A stretch of DNA of 49,036 nt from Prevotella sp. UBA3837 (GTDB lineage: Bacteria; Bacteroidota; Bacteroidia; Bacteroidales; Bacteroidaceae). The notes under the pieces were generated by a model. It had not been told where the DNA came from. It made no database searches and saw only the letters and a program-made list of their open reading frames with translations. Positions 8,250-17,094 of the stretch are shown here, one piece after another; position 1 is the stretch's first letter; every line of letters starts with the position of its first letter. The DNA lies in the NCBI GenBank assembly GCA_002392835.1, contig DGHX01000016.1, positions 96,923 through 145,958 on the forward strand. The letters are read 5' to 3'. Position numbers and translations under genes: made by a program.

Positions 8250-9091
8250 ATACCACCGACTGGACCATCGAGATAAAGCCCCGGCGCCGCTGGCTCGACG
8301 TTGACCTGCATGCCCTGTGGCGCTATCGCGACCTCTACCGCATGTACGTGCGACGCGACATCGTCACCGAGTACAAGCAGACCATCCTCGGCCCGCTGTG
8401 GTATCTGCTGCAGCCCCTGTTCACCACCGTCATCTACATGTTCGTCTTTGGCGGACTGGCCGGCATCTCCACCGACGGGGCGCCGCAGCCGCTGTTCTAC
8501 ATGGCAGGCATCATGCTGTGGACCTACTTCAGCAACTGTTTCAACCGCTCGTGCGACGTGTTCGTAGCCAATGCCGGCGTCTTCGGAAAGGTGTGGTTTC
8601 CACGGCTCGTGGTGCCGCTGTCGGCCATCACCAGCAACCTGTTGAAGATGCTCATACAGCTCGGCCTGTTTATAATAATGTATGTCATATACGTCGCCGC
8701 CGGCATGCCGTTGCACCTGAACTGGGCCCTTCTGCTCTTCCCCTTCCTGGTGTTGCTGCTGGCGCTGCACGCTATGTCGTGGGGCCTCATCGTCTCGTCG
8801 CTCACCACGAAGTACCATGACCTGAAGTACCTCGTCACCTTCGGCCTGCAGCTCTTCATGTACGCCACGCCCATCATCTACCCGCTGAGCGTGGCCTCCG
8901 TGAAATACCGCCACCTGCTGTTGCTCAATCCCCTGACCTCCATCTTCGAGGCCTTCAAGTACGGCTGCCTGGGCTGCGGTTCCCTCTCCTGGGGCGGCTT
9001 GCTCTACAGCACCCTCGTCATGCTCGCCATGCTCTTCCTCTCGGTCATCATCTTCACCCGCGTGGAGCGTAACTTCATGGATACGGTATGA
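8246..9091 (+). CDS. wzm: ABC-2 type polysaccharide export permease (Wzm/KpsM family)
   Basis: A 281-aa protein with the typical Wzm N-terminus (LWRYRDLYRMYVRRDIVTEY, then QTILGPLWYLLQP) and six hydrophobic segments, ending RVERNFMDTV. I prefer GTG 8246, which overlaps the wzc stop; the upstream in-frame ATG at 8186 would lie inside wzc. Known role: membrane part of an ABC exporter that moves lipid-linked O-antigen or capsule across the inner membrane. It overlaps the ATPase gene by 4 bases (ATGA). Its presence next to wza/wzc means this locus uses an ABC exporter where a Wzx flippase might be expected. Confidence 0.93.
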   Translation: MNTTDWTIEIKPRRRWLDVDLHALWRYRDLYRMYVRRDIVTEYKQTILGPLWYLLQPLFTTVIYMFVFGGLAGISTDGAPQPLFYMAGIMLWTYFSNCFNRSCDVFVANAGVFGKVWFPRLVVPLSAITSNLLKMLIQLGLFIIMYVIYVAAGMPLHLNWALLLFPFLVLLLALHAMSWGLIVSSLTTKYHDLKYLVTFGLQLFMYATPIIYPLSVASVKYRHLLLLNPLTSIFEAFKYGCLGCGSLSWGGLLYSTLVMLAMLFLSVIIFTRVERNFMDTV

Positions 9092-10377
9092 AAGCCATCG
9101 AATTCGACCACGTAGGAAAGCTGTACCGCCTCGGCACAGTGGGCACGGGCACGCTCAGCCACGACCTGAACCGCTGGTGGAAGATGAGCGTGCTGCACCA
9201 GGAGGACCCCTTCCTGAAGGTCGGCGAGACCAACGACCGCTCCACACGTGGCCACTCCCACTACGTCTGGGCACTGCGCGACATCACCTTCAGCGTGGAG
9301 CAGGGCGACGTCGTAGGCATCATCGGCAAGAACGGCGCCGGCAAGTCAACGCTGCTGAAGCTGCTCTCACAGATCACCACGCCCACCACCGGCGCCATCC
9401 GCGCCCGTGGCCGCATCGGCTCGCTGCTCGAGGTAGGTACCGGCTTCCATCCCGAGATGACAGGCCGCGAGAACATCTTCATGAACGGCTCCATCATGGG
9501 CATGACGCGCCACGAAATCAGCAGCAAGCTCGATGCCATCGTCGACTTCGCCGGCGTGGCCCGCTACATCGACACCCCCGTGAAGCGCTACTCCTCGGGC
9601 ATGACCGTCCGCCTCGGCTTCGCCGTTGCTGCTTTCATGGAGCCCGAGATCCTCGTCGTCGACGAAGTCCTCGCCGTCGGCGATGCCGAGTTCCAGAAGA
9701 AGGCCATCGGCAAGATGCAGGACGTCAGCCGCAGCGAGGGCCGCACCGTGCTCTTCGTCAGCCATAACATGGCAGCGGTGAAGAACCTGTGCAGCCGTGG
9801 CATCGTGCTCCAGAACGGGTCTGTAGCTTTCAATGGCCATGTTGACAACGCACTGGACTACTACATGACAACCTGCTACGAGGGCATCAGCCAGATGCCC
9901 ATCGCCGAAATGCCCCGCAGCGGCAAGCCCTCGGGGCGGCTCCAGTTCAACAGCATAGAGTTCTTAGACCGTGAGGGCCGCGCCGCCATCCCCACCTGCG
10001 GCCGTTTCCTCCGCATCCGCGTGGGGTTCATGGTCCACGACGAGCTGCTGAATGACGTCAAGACTACGGTCGAAATTCACGACTTTTACGAGCACCCGCT
10101 CATCTACTTCGACTCGCAGTTCACCACCGACAACCGCTCTTTCTCCCGAGGACAGCACCACATCACCATCGACATCGAGCGTCTGCCTCTGACCGAAGGC
10201 AACTACAAGATCCTGCTGTGGGCGGAAGCCATGCGAAGGGTCGCCGACTACCTCGACTGCACCATCGCCATGACCGTGGCCGACGGCCGTTTCTTCCCCA
10301 ACAAACAGTTCTTCCCTTCCCACCTCAGGGGTAAGTTGGTGTTAGAGGAATACACATGGAGCTACGACAAAGAATAA
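9088..10377 (+). CDS. wzt: ABC exporter ATPase with Wzt C-terminal carbohydrate domain
   Basis: A 429-aa protein. The ATPase domain carries Walker A GKNGAGKST (80-88), the signature YSSGM (168-172), Walker B ILVVDEVLAVGD (188-199) and H-loop SHN (about 225-227). A long extra domain (about 290-429) matches the Wzt-C type, which in O-antigen exporters recognises the modified end of the glycan. This suggests export of a finished, end-capped chain. The N-terminus has a 50-residue extension relative to minimal ABC ATPases, as is common in Wzt. It couples to the permease by an ATGA overlap. Confidence 0.93.
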   Translation: MKAIEFDHVGKLYRLGTVGTGTLSHDLNRWWKMSVLHQEDPFLKVGETNDRSTRGHSHYVWALRDITFSVEQGDVVGIIGKNGAGKSTLLKLLSQITTPTTGAIRARGRIGSLLEVGTGFHPEMTGRENIFMNGSIMGMTRHEISSKLDAIVDFAGVARYIDTPVKRYSSGMTVRLGFAVAAFMEPEILVVDEVLAVGDAEFQKKAIGKMQDVSRSEGRTVLFVSHNMAAVKNLCSRGIVLQNGSVAFNGHVDNALDYYMTTCYEGISQMPIAEMPRSGKPSGRLQFNSIEFLDREGRAAIPTCGRFLRIRVGFMVHDELLNDVKTTVEIHDFYEHPLIYFDSQFTTDNRSFSRGQHHITIDIERLPLTEGNYKILLWAEAMRRVADYLDCTIAMTVADGRFFPNKQFFPSHLRGKLVLEEYTWSYDKE

Positions 10378-10440
10378 AAGAGAATAAAGAAGAATAAAAG
10401 AGAATAAAAAAGAATAAAAGAGAATAAAAAAAAACGCAGA
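10378..10440 (+). repeat. AGAATAAAA-type low-complexity repeat
   Basis: The whole gap between wzt and the next gene is built from about six imperfect copies of AGAATAAA(A). No hairpin or promoter is seen. It marks the edge where the high-GC export genes meet the first inserted ATPase. Confidence 0.85.
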
Positions 10441-10443
10441 AGG

Positions 10444-11575
10444 ATGAGTAAGGAAGAAAGAATCCAAAGCCTTTTCCAACCTACATTCGGCAATCGTCCA
10501 GAGCAATACATAGGGCGTGATGACGTGATAGCCCAGTTTATGGAAGGGTTGCGTGAGCCTGTTGGCTCGCGCAACAGGTGTACACTATTCCTTGGACAGC
10601 GTGGCATGGGCAAGACCGCCTTGCTGCTTGAGTTGAGCGACCGTGCTTCGAAGGCCAACTATATAGTGGCTCGTGTTACGGCCCATGAAGGTATGCCAAA
10701 AGCCATTATAGAACAGTTCCAGCTGAATGGTTCCCAGTATTTCAAAGTTGAGAAGCGGAAGCTGACAGGAGTTAGTGCTGGCGCACTTGGCTTCTCGTTT
10801 GGTCTGACATTCTCAGAGGCAGCGGAACATCAGTATGGTTTTCGCTCGAAGATGTCACTTCTCTGCGATAAGTTTGCCGAGAAGGGTAAAGGGGCGCTCA
10901 TATTGATTGACGAGGTTCGCACATCGGCAGCAATGCGCGAAGTGGCATCTGCTTATCAAGAACTTGTAGGTGACAGGAAAAACATAGCAATAGCGATGGC
11001 AGGTCTGCCACATGCCGTCTCGAGTGTGCTTAACGACAGCGTACTGACATTCCTCAACCGCGCAAAGAAAGCAGAGCTTGGGCCTATCTCTACTAATCTT
11101 ATAAGGGCTTATTTCGAAAAGGCCTTCAGATGGGCAGGTATTGCGATTTCTAACGACCTTCTTGATCAGTCAGCAAGTGCAACTCATGGCTTCCCTTATC
11201 TACTTCAGCTGTTAGGCTACTACATCATCCAGTACACTCCAAAAGGCGGCATTGTGACGAAAGCCATCTTGGACAAGGCGGGAAAAGCTGCTATGGGTGA
11301 TATGGATGACAATGTATTCAAGCCCATTCTGGCTCCACTCAGCGACAATGACAAGGTATTCCTGCGGGCAGGTATTCCTGCGGGCATTAGCCCGCTGTGG
11401 CGGGACGGCTACCACTGCCAGGTTGCAGGCCGCCCTTGGCAAGAAAGGGCCAGCCTTACAGCCATATCGAAAACGACTGATTGAGGCTGGCGTAATAGAA
11501 TCTCCACGGCGCGGGGAACTGGTTTTTGCTATGCCCTATCTGGCAGAGTACTTGTTGGCCTCGAAGGATTCTTAG
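10444..11575 (+). pseudogene. AAA ATPase broken by a 16-bp tandem duplication
   Basis: The first frame (10444-11484) carries Walker A GQRGMGKT (51-58) and Walker B ALILIDEV (151-158), like AAA_16/NACHT-type ATP-binding proteins common in Bacteroidota. After DKVFLRA the frame is lost; the natural continuation (LARCGGTATTARLQAALGKKG, winged-helix-like) lies in the frame that ends at 11575. The cause is visible: a perfect 16-bp direct duplication at 11355-11386. Removing one copy gives exactly 372 codons from 10444 to 11575. Function unknown; it sits between exporter and glycosyltransferase genes without an obvious sugar role. It may be inactive or reversibly off. Confidence 0.8.
11355..11386 (+). 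repeat. Perfect 16-bp tandem duplication
   Basis: GGTATTCCTGCGGGCA occurs twice without a gap (11355-11370, 11371-11386). Sixteen is not a multiple of three, so it shifts the frame of the surrounding ATPase gene. Loss of one copy restores the full reading frame. Confidence 0.97.
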
Positions 11576-11606
11576 TCGCAAGTGGCAACGGACATAATTA
11601 TTCCAC

Positions 11607-12578
11607 ATGGTTTCCATCATCATTCCCGTCTATAACGTCTCCGACTACGTGGAGGAGTGCCTGCAGTCGGTGGCTGCGCAGACCTACACCGACATCGAGT
11701 GCATCATCGTCGATGACTGCGGCACCGACGACAGCATGCAGAAGGTGGAACGCTTCGTGGCTGACTACAAAGGCCCCATTGCCTTCAAGATTCTCCATCA
11801 TGAGCATAACCGTGGTCTCTCTGCTGCGCGTAATTCTGGCATGGATGCCGCCACAGGGGAATATATCTATTTCATTGACAGCGACGACTATATCTATCCG
11901 TATTCAATTGATGTTTTGGTAAAGGCTATAGAACAAGAGGTGGATATAGACTGGTCATGCGGAGATTTTACAAGAGAAAATCCATCCTCAACTTATTTTG
12001 TGATAGATACCGGCATCTATTCAAATGCATTACAATTATTCTCAGACAGAACTATTTACGTCATGGCATGGAATCATCTTTATAGGAGCTCTTTTTTAAA
12101 GGATAACATCATGCGCTTTAAAGAAGGAATTCTCCACGAAGATATATTGTGGAGTTTTTCCTCAAGTTGTCTTGTCAAGAATATTGCCATCTCGAAATCA
12201 ATTACATACTATTACAGAAAAAGAAGGGATAGCATTTGCAGTAAGCCTTTATCTGAGCGTTATACTGATATCTGTAACGTATGCAAGGGAATAATATCAT
12301 TTATTTTTAATCATAAATTAGATAACAGAAAAGACGTATTTTGCTATGCTAATAAAGAATTAAAACGTTATTATTTGCAACCTTTCTTTCTGAATCAACC
12401 TAACTTGTCTTTGTTTTATTACAATTCACTAAGGCAAATACATTATTGGAACTTTTGGGAAATATGGTCACTATCGCATGATTGGAGAAGATTGCTTCTT
12501 CATTTTCATCGTTACATGCCAACAAGGATAGGTTTTAAATACTTCCAATATGTTTTTGCCAAATGTTTTGACAAATAA
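11607..12578 (+). CDS. Family 2 glycosyltransferase
   Basis: A 323-aa GT-A enzyme: MVSIIIPVYNVSDYVEECL (1-19), IIVDDCGTDDS (nucleotide-binding edge), GLSAARNSGMDAATG and the metal-binding FIDSDDY (about 89-95). Predicted to move a sugar from a nucleotide donor to the growing lipid-linked repeat unit at the cytoplasmic face. The first roughly 250 bases use GC-rich codons like the flanking export genes, the remainder is AT-rich, so the gene may be a recombinant between a resident and an acquired glycosyltransferase. Donor and acceptor cannot be read from sequence. Confidence 0.9.
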   Translation: MVSIIIPVYNVSDYVEECLQSVAAQTYTDIECIIVDDCGTDDSMQKVERFVADYKGPIAFKILHHEHNRGLSAARNSGMDAATGEYIYFIDSDDYIYPYSIDVLVKAIEQEVDIDWSCGDFTRENPSSTYFVIDTGIYSNALQLFSDRTIYVMAWNHLYRSSFLKDNIMRFKEGILHEDILWSFSSSCLVKNIAISKSITYYYRKRRDSICSKPLSERYTDICNVCKGIISFIFNHKLDNRKDVFCYANKELKRYYLQPFFLNQPNLSLFYYNSLRQIHYWNFWEIWSLSHDWRRLLLHFHRYMPTRIGFKYFQYVFAKCFDK

Positions 12579-12586
12579 CACGATTT

Positions 12587-13525
12587 ATGCTTGAATCTCT
12601 TTTAAATCTTGTACGCGGTGTGGCTGGCACACGTGGATTGATGGCAGAACAAGTTCATTTTGAAAAACTGCTTAGACAACAATACCGCGAATTACTAGCT
12701 TTAAGGTATGAAAAGCGCTACTGTTTCTTAACGAACGAGCTGAAACATGCTACAGAATCAGGCATAACGACAGAACGTTATGTCCCTCATGACATCATCG
12801 TATCCCTGACAACCTACGGCCGCCGCATCTATGATGTGGCGCTGACCATCGAGTCCATTATGCAACAGAGCATGAAAGCCAACCGCATCGTTCTATGGCT
12901 TGATGAAAGTTTCAAGGACAAAACACTGCCCAGCGCACTTACGAAACAAATAGGCAGAGGTCTAGAAATAGCATATTGCAAGGACATCCGTTCTTACACG
13001 AAACTCATCCCTTCCTTGAAATCATTCCCTGACGATGCCATCATTACGGTGGACGATGATGTTCTTTACGACCCATATCTGCTGTGCAATCTAATAACTG
13101 CATATCAGAAGAACAGGAACAGCATTCATTGTTGCCGTGCACACCGGATGCTCTTTGATGCTGACGGGACACTGAAGCCGTATAACCAATGGGAGGCTTG
13201 TGTCAAGGAGACAGGCATCAACAAGAATTTATTCTTTACGGGTGTAGGAGGCGTCCTCTATCCTCCCCATAGCCTTGACGAAGCAATACTCGATGAAGAC
13301 GTGTTCCTCAGCATCTGCCCCGATGCTGATGATGTGTGGTTCAATGCCATGGCCATCAAAAAAGGCACGCCCGTGAACAAGGTTTTCACGGCCTTAGGGA
13401 AAGACCCATATTTGATCAACGAAACCGTTCAGGACACTGCCCTTTTCACCAAGAACGTGGGCGAAGGCGGCAATGACCGCCAAATCCAAGCTGTATTCTC
13501 AAAGTATCATCTGTTTGCAAACTAA
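12587..13525 (+). CDS. Predicted glycosyltransferase (GT-A like)
   Basis: A 312-aa protein. After an N-terminal helical region it shows HDIIVSLTTYGRRIYDVALTIES, VLWLDESF and AIITVDDDVLYDP (about 150-164), the last being a likely metal/nucleotide-binding DDD motif of a GT-A fold. A second half has FFTGVGGVLYPPHSL and DADDVWFNAMA, typical of nucleotide-sugar transferases with a conserved acidic acceptor site. It follows the previous glycosyltransferase by 8 bases and precedes the Rpn gene by 4. Exact family not certain; sugar specificity unknown. Confidence 0.75.
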   Translation: MLESLLNLVRGVAGTRGLMAEQVHFEKLLRQQYRELLALRYEKRYCFLTNELKHATESGITTERYVPHDIIVSLTTYGRRIYDVALTIESIMQQSMKANRIVLWLDESFKDKTLPSALTKQIGRGLEIAYCKDIRSYTKLIPSLKSFPDDAIITVDDDVLYDPYLLCNLITAYQKNRNSIHCCRAHRMLFDADGTLKPYNQWEACVKETGINKNLFFTGVGGVLYPPHSLDEAILDEDVFLSICPDADDVWFNAMAIKKGTPVNKVFTALGKDPYLINETVQDTALFTKNVGEGGNDRQIQAVFSKYHLFAN

Positions 13526-13529
13526 GGAT

Positions 13530-14459
13530 ATGAACAAAAAGACATACGTAAGTTTCGACTGGGCCATGAAGCGGTTACTGCGCGACAAGGCCAACTTCGA
13601 TGTGCTGGAGGGATTTCTCTCCACACTGCTGAATACAAAAATCACCATCCACCGCCTGTTAGAGAGTGAGGGAAATAAAGATCGCGATGACTCCAAATAC
13701 AACCGCGTTGACCTGTTGGCCGAAGATGCCGACAGGGAGCTACTGCTGATAGAAGTACAGGGCGAGCCAGAGTTTGCCTTCTTCCAACGCATGCTCTTCG
13801 GAGCCTCCAAGTTAGTGACAGAATACGTCAACAGTGGCAGCAACTACGAGAACGTAAAAAAGGTATATGCCATCAACATCGTCTATTTCGACCTTGGACA
13901 AGGAACCGACTACATCTATCACGGCAAGACACAGTTTGTCGGTATGAACAAGAAGGACGTACTCCGTCTCTCGCCGTTCCAGCAGCAGAAGTTCAAGGTC
14001 GATGAAGTGTACCAACTCTATCCCGAATACTACATCCTGAAGGTCAACGACTTCAACCGCTGGTCGCGTGTTCCCCTCGACCAGTGGCTCTACTTCCTCT
14101 GCACCAGCGACATCCCTGACGATGCCGATGCGCCCGGACTGAAGGAGGCAAGGCAGAAACTACAGGTCATGCAGATGGACCGTGACGACCAGATAGCCTA
14201 CGACCGCTACCTGATGGATCGTGCCGTTCTCCGCAACCAATATATAACAGCCAAGGGCGAAGGCCACCTTGCGGGTTTTGCCGAGGGGCATGCCGAGGGT
14301 CATGCCCAGGGGCGTGCCGAGGGGCGTGCCGAGGGCATAGAGCAAGGCATACTAAAGGAAAAGACGGAGAATGCCCGAAAGATGAAAGCCAAAGGTTTTC
14401 CTGTTGATGTCATTGCCGACATTACCGGCCTGCATACAGAGGATATTGAATCTTTATAA
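13530..14459 (+). CDS. Rpn-family PD-(D/E)XK nuclease (putative recombination-promoting nuclease)
   Basis: A 309-aa protein starting MNKKTYVSFDWAMKRLLRDK. The nuclease core shows YNRVDLLAED followed by LLLIEVQGE (D...E-x-Q, about 53-75), the active-site pattern of Rpn/PDDEXK_2 enzymes. The C-terminus carries an EGH/EGR repeat (14260-14340) and a helical end. Rpn proteins of E. coli are DNA endonucleases with antiphage activity, and their C-terminal parts are also made alone as intragenic antitoxins. Internal in-frame ATGs here (14169, 14175, 14214) could serve that role. ATG 13530 was chosen because the family motif MNKKTYVSFD begins there. It has no expected role in sugar assembly. Confidence 0.85.
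   Translation: MNKKTYVSFDWAMKRLLRDKANFDVLEGFLSTLLNTKITIHRLLESEGNKDRDDSKYNRVDLLAEDADRELLLIEVQGEPEFAFFQRMLFGASKLVTEYVNSGSNYENVKKVYAINIVYFDLGQGTDYIYHGKTQFVGMNKKDVLRLSPFQQQKFKVDEVYQLYPEYYILKVNDFNRWSRVPLDQWLYFLCTSDIPDDADAPGLKEARQKLQVMQMDRDDQIAYDRYLMDRAVLRNQYITAKGEGHLAGFAEGHAEGHAQGRAEGRAEGIEQGILKEKTENARKMKAKGFPVDVIADITGLHTEDIESL
14269..14340 (+). repeat. 12-bp (Ala-Glu-Gly-His/Arg) repeat in Rpn gene
   Basis: About five imperfect copies of a GCCGAGGGGCRT-type 12-mer encode AEGH, AEGH, AQGR, AEGR and AEGI. Copy number changes would keep the frame. Such repeats are known hotspots of variation in Rpn C-terminal regions. Confidence 0.85.
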
Positions 14460-14484
14460 CAGACACCAAAGTACAAAAGTACAA

Positions 14485-15483
14485 ATGAGCGGAACTCTTT
14501 CCGAACTTATCAGTGTTATCGTACCCGTCTACAACATTGAGGATTACCTACCCAAGTGCTTGGAGACCATCTGCCACCAGACCTACAGAAATCTGGAAAT
14601 CATCCTGGTTGACGACGGCTCAACCGACAGTTCTGGCAGGATATGTGATGAATATGCGAAGAAAGACCCAAGAATAACCGTTATCCATCAAGAAAACAAA
14701 AAAAGAGGATTAGTAAGAAATACTGGATTAAAATATGCGCATGGCGAATATATTATGTTTGTCGATGGTGATGACTATTTGCATTTAGATGCAGCCAGAT
14801 GCATGATAGAAGCCATTAACAAAGATGACGAATATGATTTAGCAATCGTCAACTGGAAAGCCACAAAGACCTCAAGTGAAGATATATCATCTCCAATTAC
14901 GGCAACACATAGGAAGTTGAACTTAGAAGATTTATATAAGGAAATACAATCTTACAGTACAATCTGGGGGAAACTGTATCGAAAGTCACTGATTCAAGAT
15001 ATACAATTCCGCAATTTCTCTATGGCACAAGATTATGACTACAACATCAGGGTATTCCAGAACGTTAATAAAGCTATTCTCATTAATTCTATTTTGTACT
15101 ACTATGTTCAAAGGAGCAACTCCGCCATCCACCGTGAGAAATCTCCAATTGAAGGGCGGAAATGCCAAGTGGATATCCTATTAGACAATTTGAACAATCT
15201 ACCACAAAGCAAAGAACACATCAGTCATTACCTTCTCAGGGAATTATACATCTACATGATTATGCTTTTAAATCTTTCGTGGGAAACAGAAGAAAGAAAA
15301 GCTTTTGTCAATTACTGCCAACGAAACGAAAAGGCCGTGCGAAAGGCCTATTGGAACGAGAAAAGCATCGGGGTTGTCGAGAAGACCGCAATGACGCTAA
15401 ACATACGCTATCCCTATTTAATCAGGTCTATAAAAAACATGTCTAAAGGCAGGCTCTCCTGGCATAATTTGAAAAGTTTTTGA
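14485..15483 (+). CDS. Family 2 glycosyltransferase
   Basis: A 332-aa GT-A enzyme: ELISVIVPVYNIEDYLPKCLE, IILVDDGSTDSSG and FVDGDDYLH (about 93-101). The usual GGxSxARN loop reads KKRGLVRNTG, a slight departure. The C-terminal part resembles the other family 2 genes of the locus at 29220 and 34763 (YYYVQRSNS; KAVRKAYW). ATG 14485 was chosen because homology begins right there; an in-frame ATG at 14404 lies inside the Rpn gene. Function: one linkage step in repeat-unit synthesis, specificity unknown. Confidence 0.9.
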   Translation: MSGTLSELISVIVPVYNIEDYLPKCLETICHQTYRNLEIILVDDGSTDSSGRICDEYAKKDPRITVIHQENKKRGLVRNTGLKYAHGEYIMFVDGDDYLHLDAARCMIEAINKDDEYDLAIVNWKATKTSSEDISSPITATHRKLNLEDLYKEIQSYSTIWGKLYRKSLIQDIQFRNFSMAQDYDYNIRVFQNVNKAILINSILYYYVQRSNSAIHREKSPIEGRKCQVDILLDNLNNLPQSKEHISHYLLRELYIYMIMLLNLSWETEERKAFVNYCQRNEKAVRKAYWNEKSIGVVEKTAMTLNIRYPYLIRSIKNMSKGRLSWHNLKSF

Positions 15484-15489
15484 ATAGAC

Positions 15490-16296
15490 ATGGCCAATAT
15501 TTTCGTTTCATACGCTGACGGCCGATTCAAGGAGTCACTCAATCGCATAGCCCGCCAGGCTAAAAGGATTACCATCTTTGACAAAATTATCAAATATACA
15601 CCAAAAGACCTGCCTGACTATATCAAGGCTTTGCCACTAATGGCATATAGCAAAGGAGGAGGTTATTGGTGTTGGAAACCATACATCATATATCATACCT
15701 TACAAAACTGTGAAGACGGAGATGTCGTTTTCTATGCTGATGCCGGTTGCACACTCAACAAAAACAGTGAAGAATGGCAACAGTTCCTGCAACAGGCCAA
15801 ACATTACAATGGAATTTTTTTTCAATACCGAGATGGAATAGATTATGGAGACGGATTCTGTGGGCATTCTCCACAATTAAGACATTGGATAAAGCCAAGT
15901 ACTGCCTCTTTTTTTGAGCAGTTTGTCGACCCAGGATTTCTGAATTTCAATAAGATCTGGGGCGGGTTCATGATATTCCGCAAGACAAAGCCCCTCTCCA
16001 TGATCCTGACCCAATGGTTGAATATAACACTATTTCATCCTGAATTGGTTATTGACCCAATGGGGGATGAATTAGGCTCCTTGCCACCATCTTTTGTGGC
16101 CCACAGACACGACCAGTCAGTCCTGACGGCACTTGTCTATCATTACCAGCAGCAAGACAATGTCTTAGTACTTCCCGAAACAGCCGAGTCACGTATTGGT
16201 AATCCCGCAGTACTTGCAACTCGTTGGCGGCAGGCAAGACTCCCTTTGTTCCAACATTTAAAGTATCGCCTTTGGTGCTTACTCCACGGTGAATAG
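15490..16296 (+). CDS. Glycosyltransferase-like protein, family unclear
   Basis: A 268-aa protein starting MANIFVSYADGRFKESLNRIA. It contains GGGYWCWKPYIIYHTL and VVFYADAGCTLN (about 78-89), an acidic motif placed as in DxD-type nucleotide-sugar transferases, and near the end HRHDQSVLTALVYH, as in acceptor-site loops of such enzymes. No membrane segment or signal. It is packed between two glycosyltransferase genes (6 and 9 bases), which supports a sugar-transfer role. I do not recognise a named family, so the catalytic assignment is an inference. Confidence 0.6.
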   Translation: MANIFVSYADGRFKESLNRIARQAKRITIFDKIIKYTPKDLPDYIKALPLMAYSKGGGYWCWKPYIIYHTLQNCEDGDVVFYADAGCTLNKNSEEWQQFLQQAKHYNGIFFQYRDGIDYGDGFCGHSPQLRHWIKPSTASFFEQFVDPGFLNFNKIWGGFMIFRKTKPLSMILTQWLNITLFHPELVIDPMGDELGSLPPSFVAHRHDQSVLTALVYHYQQQDNVLVLPETAESRIGNPAVLATRWRQARLPLFQHLKYRLWCLLHGE

Positions 16297-16305
16297 CGTT
16301 TAAGC

Positions 16306-17094
16306 ATGAAAGTTTCAATCATCACCATCAACCTCAATAACCTCCGTGGCCTGCGGCGTACCATGGAGAGCGTTTTATCGCAAACCAGCAAAGGCTACGA
16401 GTGGATAGTGATAGATGGCGGCTCCATAGATGGAAGTGCTGAATTAATTAAGAAATATGTGGAGCATATCACCTATTGGGTAAGCGAGCCAGATGACGGC
16501 ATTTTTAATGCAATGAATAAGGGTATAAAAAAAGCCAGTGGAGATTATCTATTGTTCCTCAATTCGGGAGATTGCTTAGCAGATAGTGATATAATTGAGT
16601 ATCTTGACAACTGCACTTTAAATGACGATTTCATAGTAGGGAAAGCATGCTCAACAAAAGATACTCTTGCCCTTTTAAAACAAAAAGACAACTATACTAC
16701 TGAGGAAACTATTGAACGGCTGTCCGTGTCTGCCTTTCCTCACCAAGCAACATTTATTCACAGAAATGTTTTTCAAAAATATGGTTTATACCGTGAGGAT
16801 AAACAATTAGCATCAGACTGGTATCTCACAATATGTGCGCTTATAAAAGGAAATGCGACAGTCTGTTTTATACCAAGAATAATTGCTGTTGTTGAACCCA
16901 ATGGCATTAGCCAGCGTTATCATTCGCAATTATATCAGGAAAGGGAACAGCTACTTAAGGAAACTCCTTTTTTATACTCGCTGATGAGTTTCTATATATC
17001 CAACAAAGAAATTGTAAAGGCCATAAGAAACAACCACTTGTTCTTTTATTTGTTCCGTATTTATTATTATTTTTATCGTAAGTTTTCCTTATGA
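16306..17094 (+). CDS. Family 2 glycosyltransferase (WfgS/WcaA type)
   Basis: A 262-aa enzyme with MKVSIITINLNNLRGLRRTM, WIVIDGGSIDGS, ISEPDDG-like YWVSEPDDGIFNAMNKG and FLNSGD (about 85-90) in place of the usual DSDD. This combination marks the short family 2 type that includes WfgS/WcaA-like transferases. The SAFPHQATFIHR motif, typical of the acceptor side, is present. The stop overlaps the next start (ATGA at 17091). It adds a single sugar to the lipid-linked unit; donor not predictable. Confidence 0.9.
   Translation: MKVSIITINLNNLRGLRRTMESVLSQTSKGYEWIVIDGGSIDGSAELIKKYVEHITYWVSEPDDGIFNAMNKGIKKASGDYLLFLNSGDCLADSDIIEYLDNCTLNDDFIVGKACSTKDTLALLKQKDNYTTEETIERLSVSAFPHQATFIHRNVFQKYGLYREDKQLASDWYLTICALIKGNATVCFIPRIIAVVEPNGISQRYHSQLYQEREQLLKETPFLYSLMSFYISNKEIVKAIRNNHLFFYLFRIYYYFYRKFSL

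Noticed and set aside
8150..8914. 254-codon minus-strand frame over the ABC permease
   Set aside because: Antisense of a well-supported permease; composition typical of a shadow frame.
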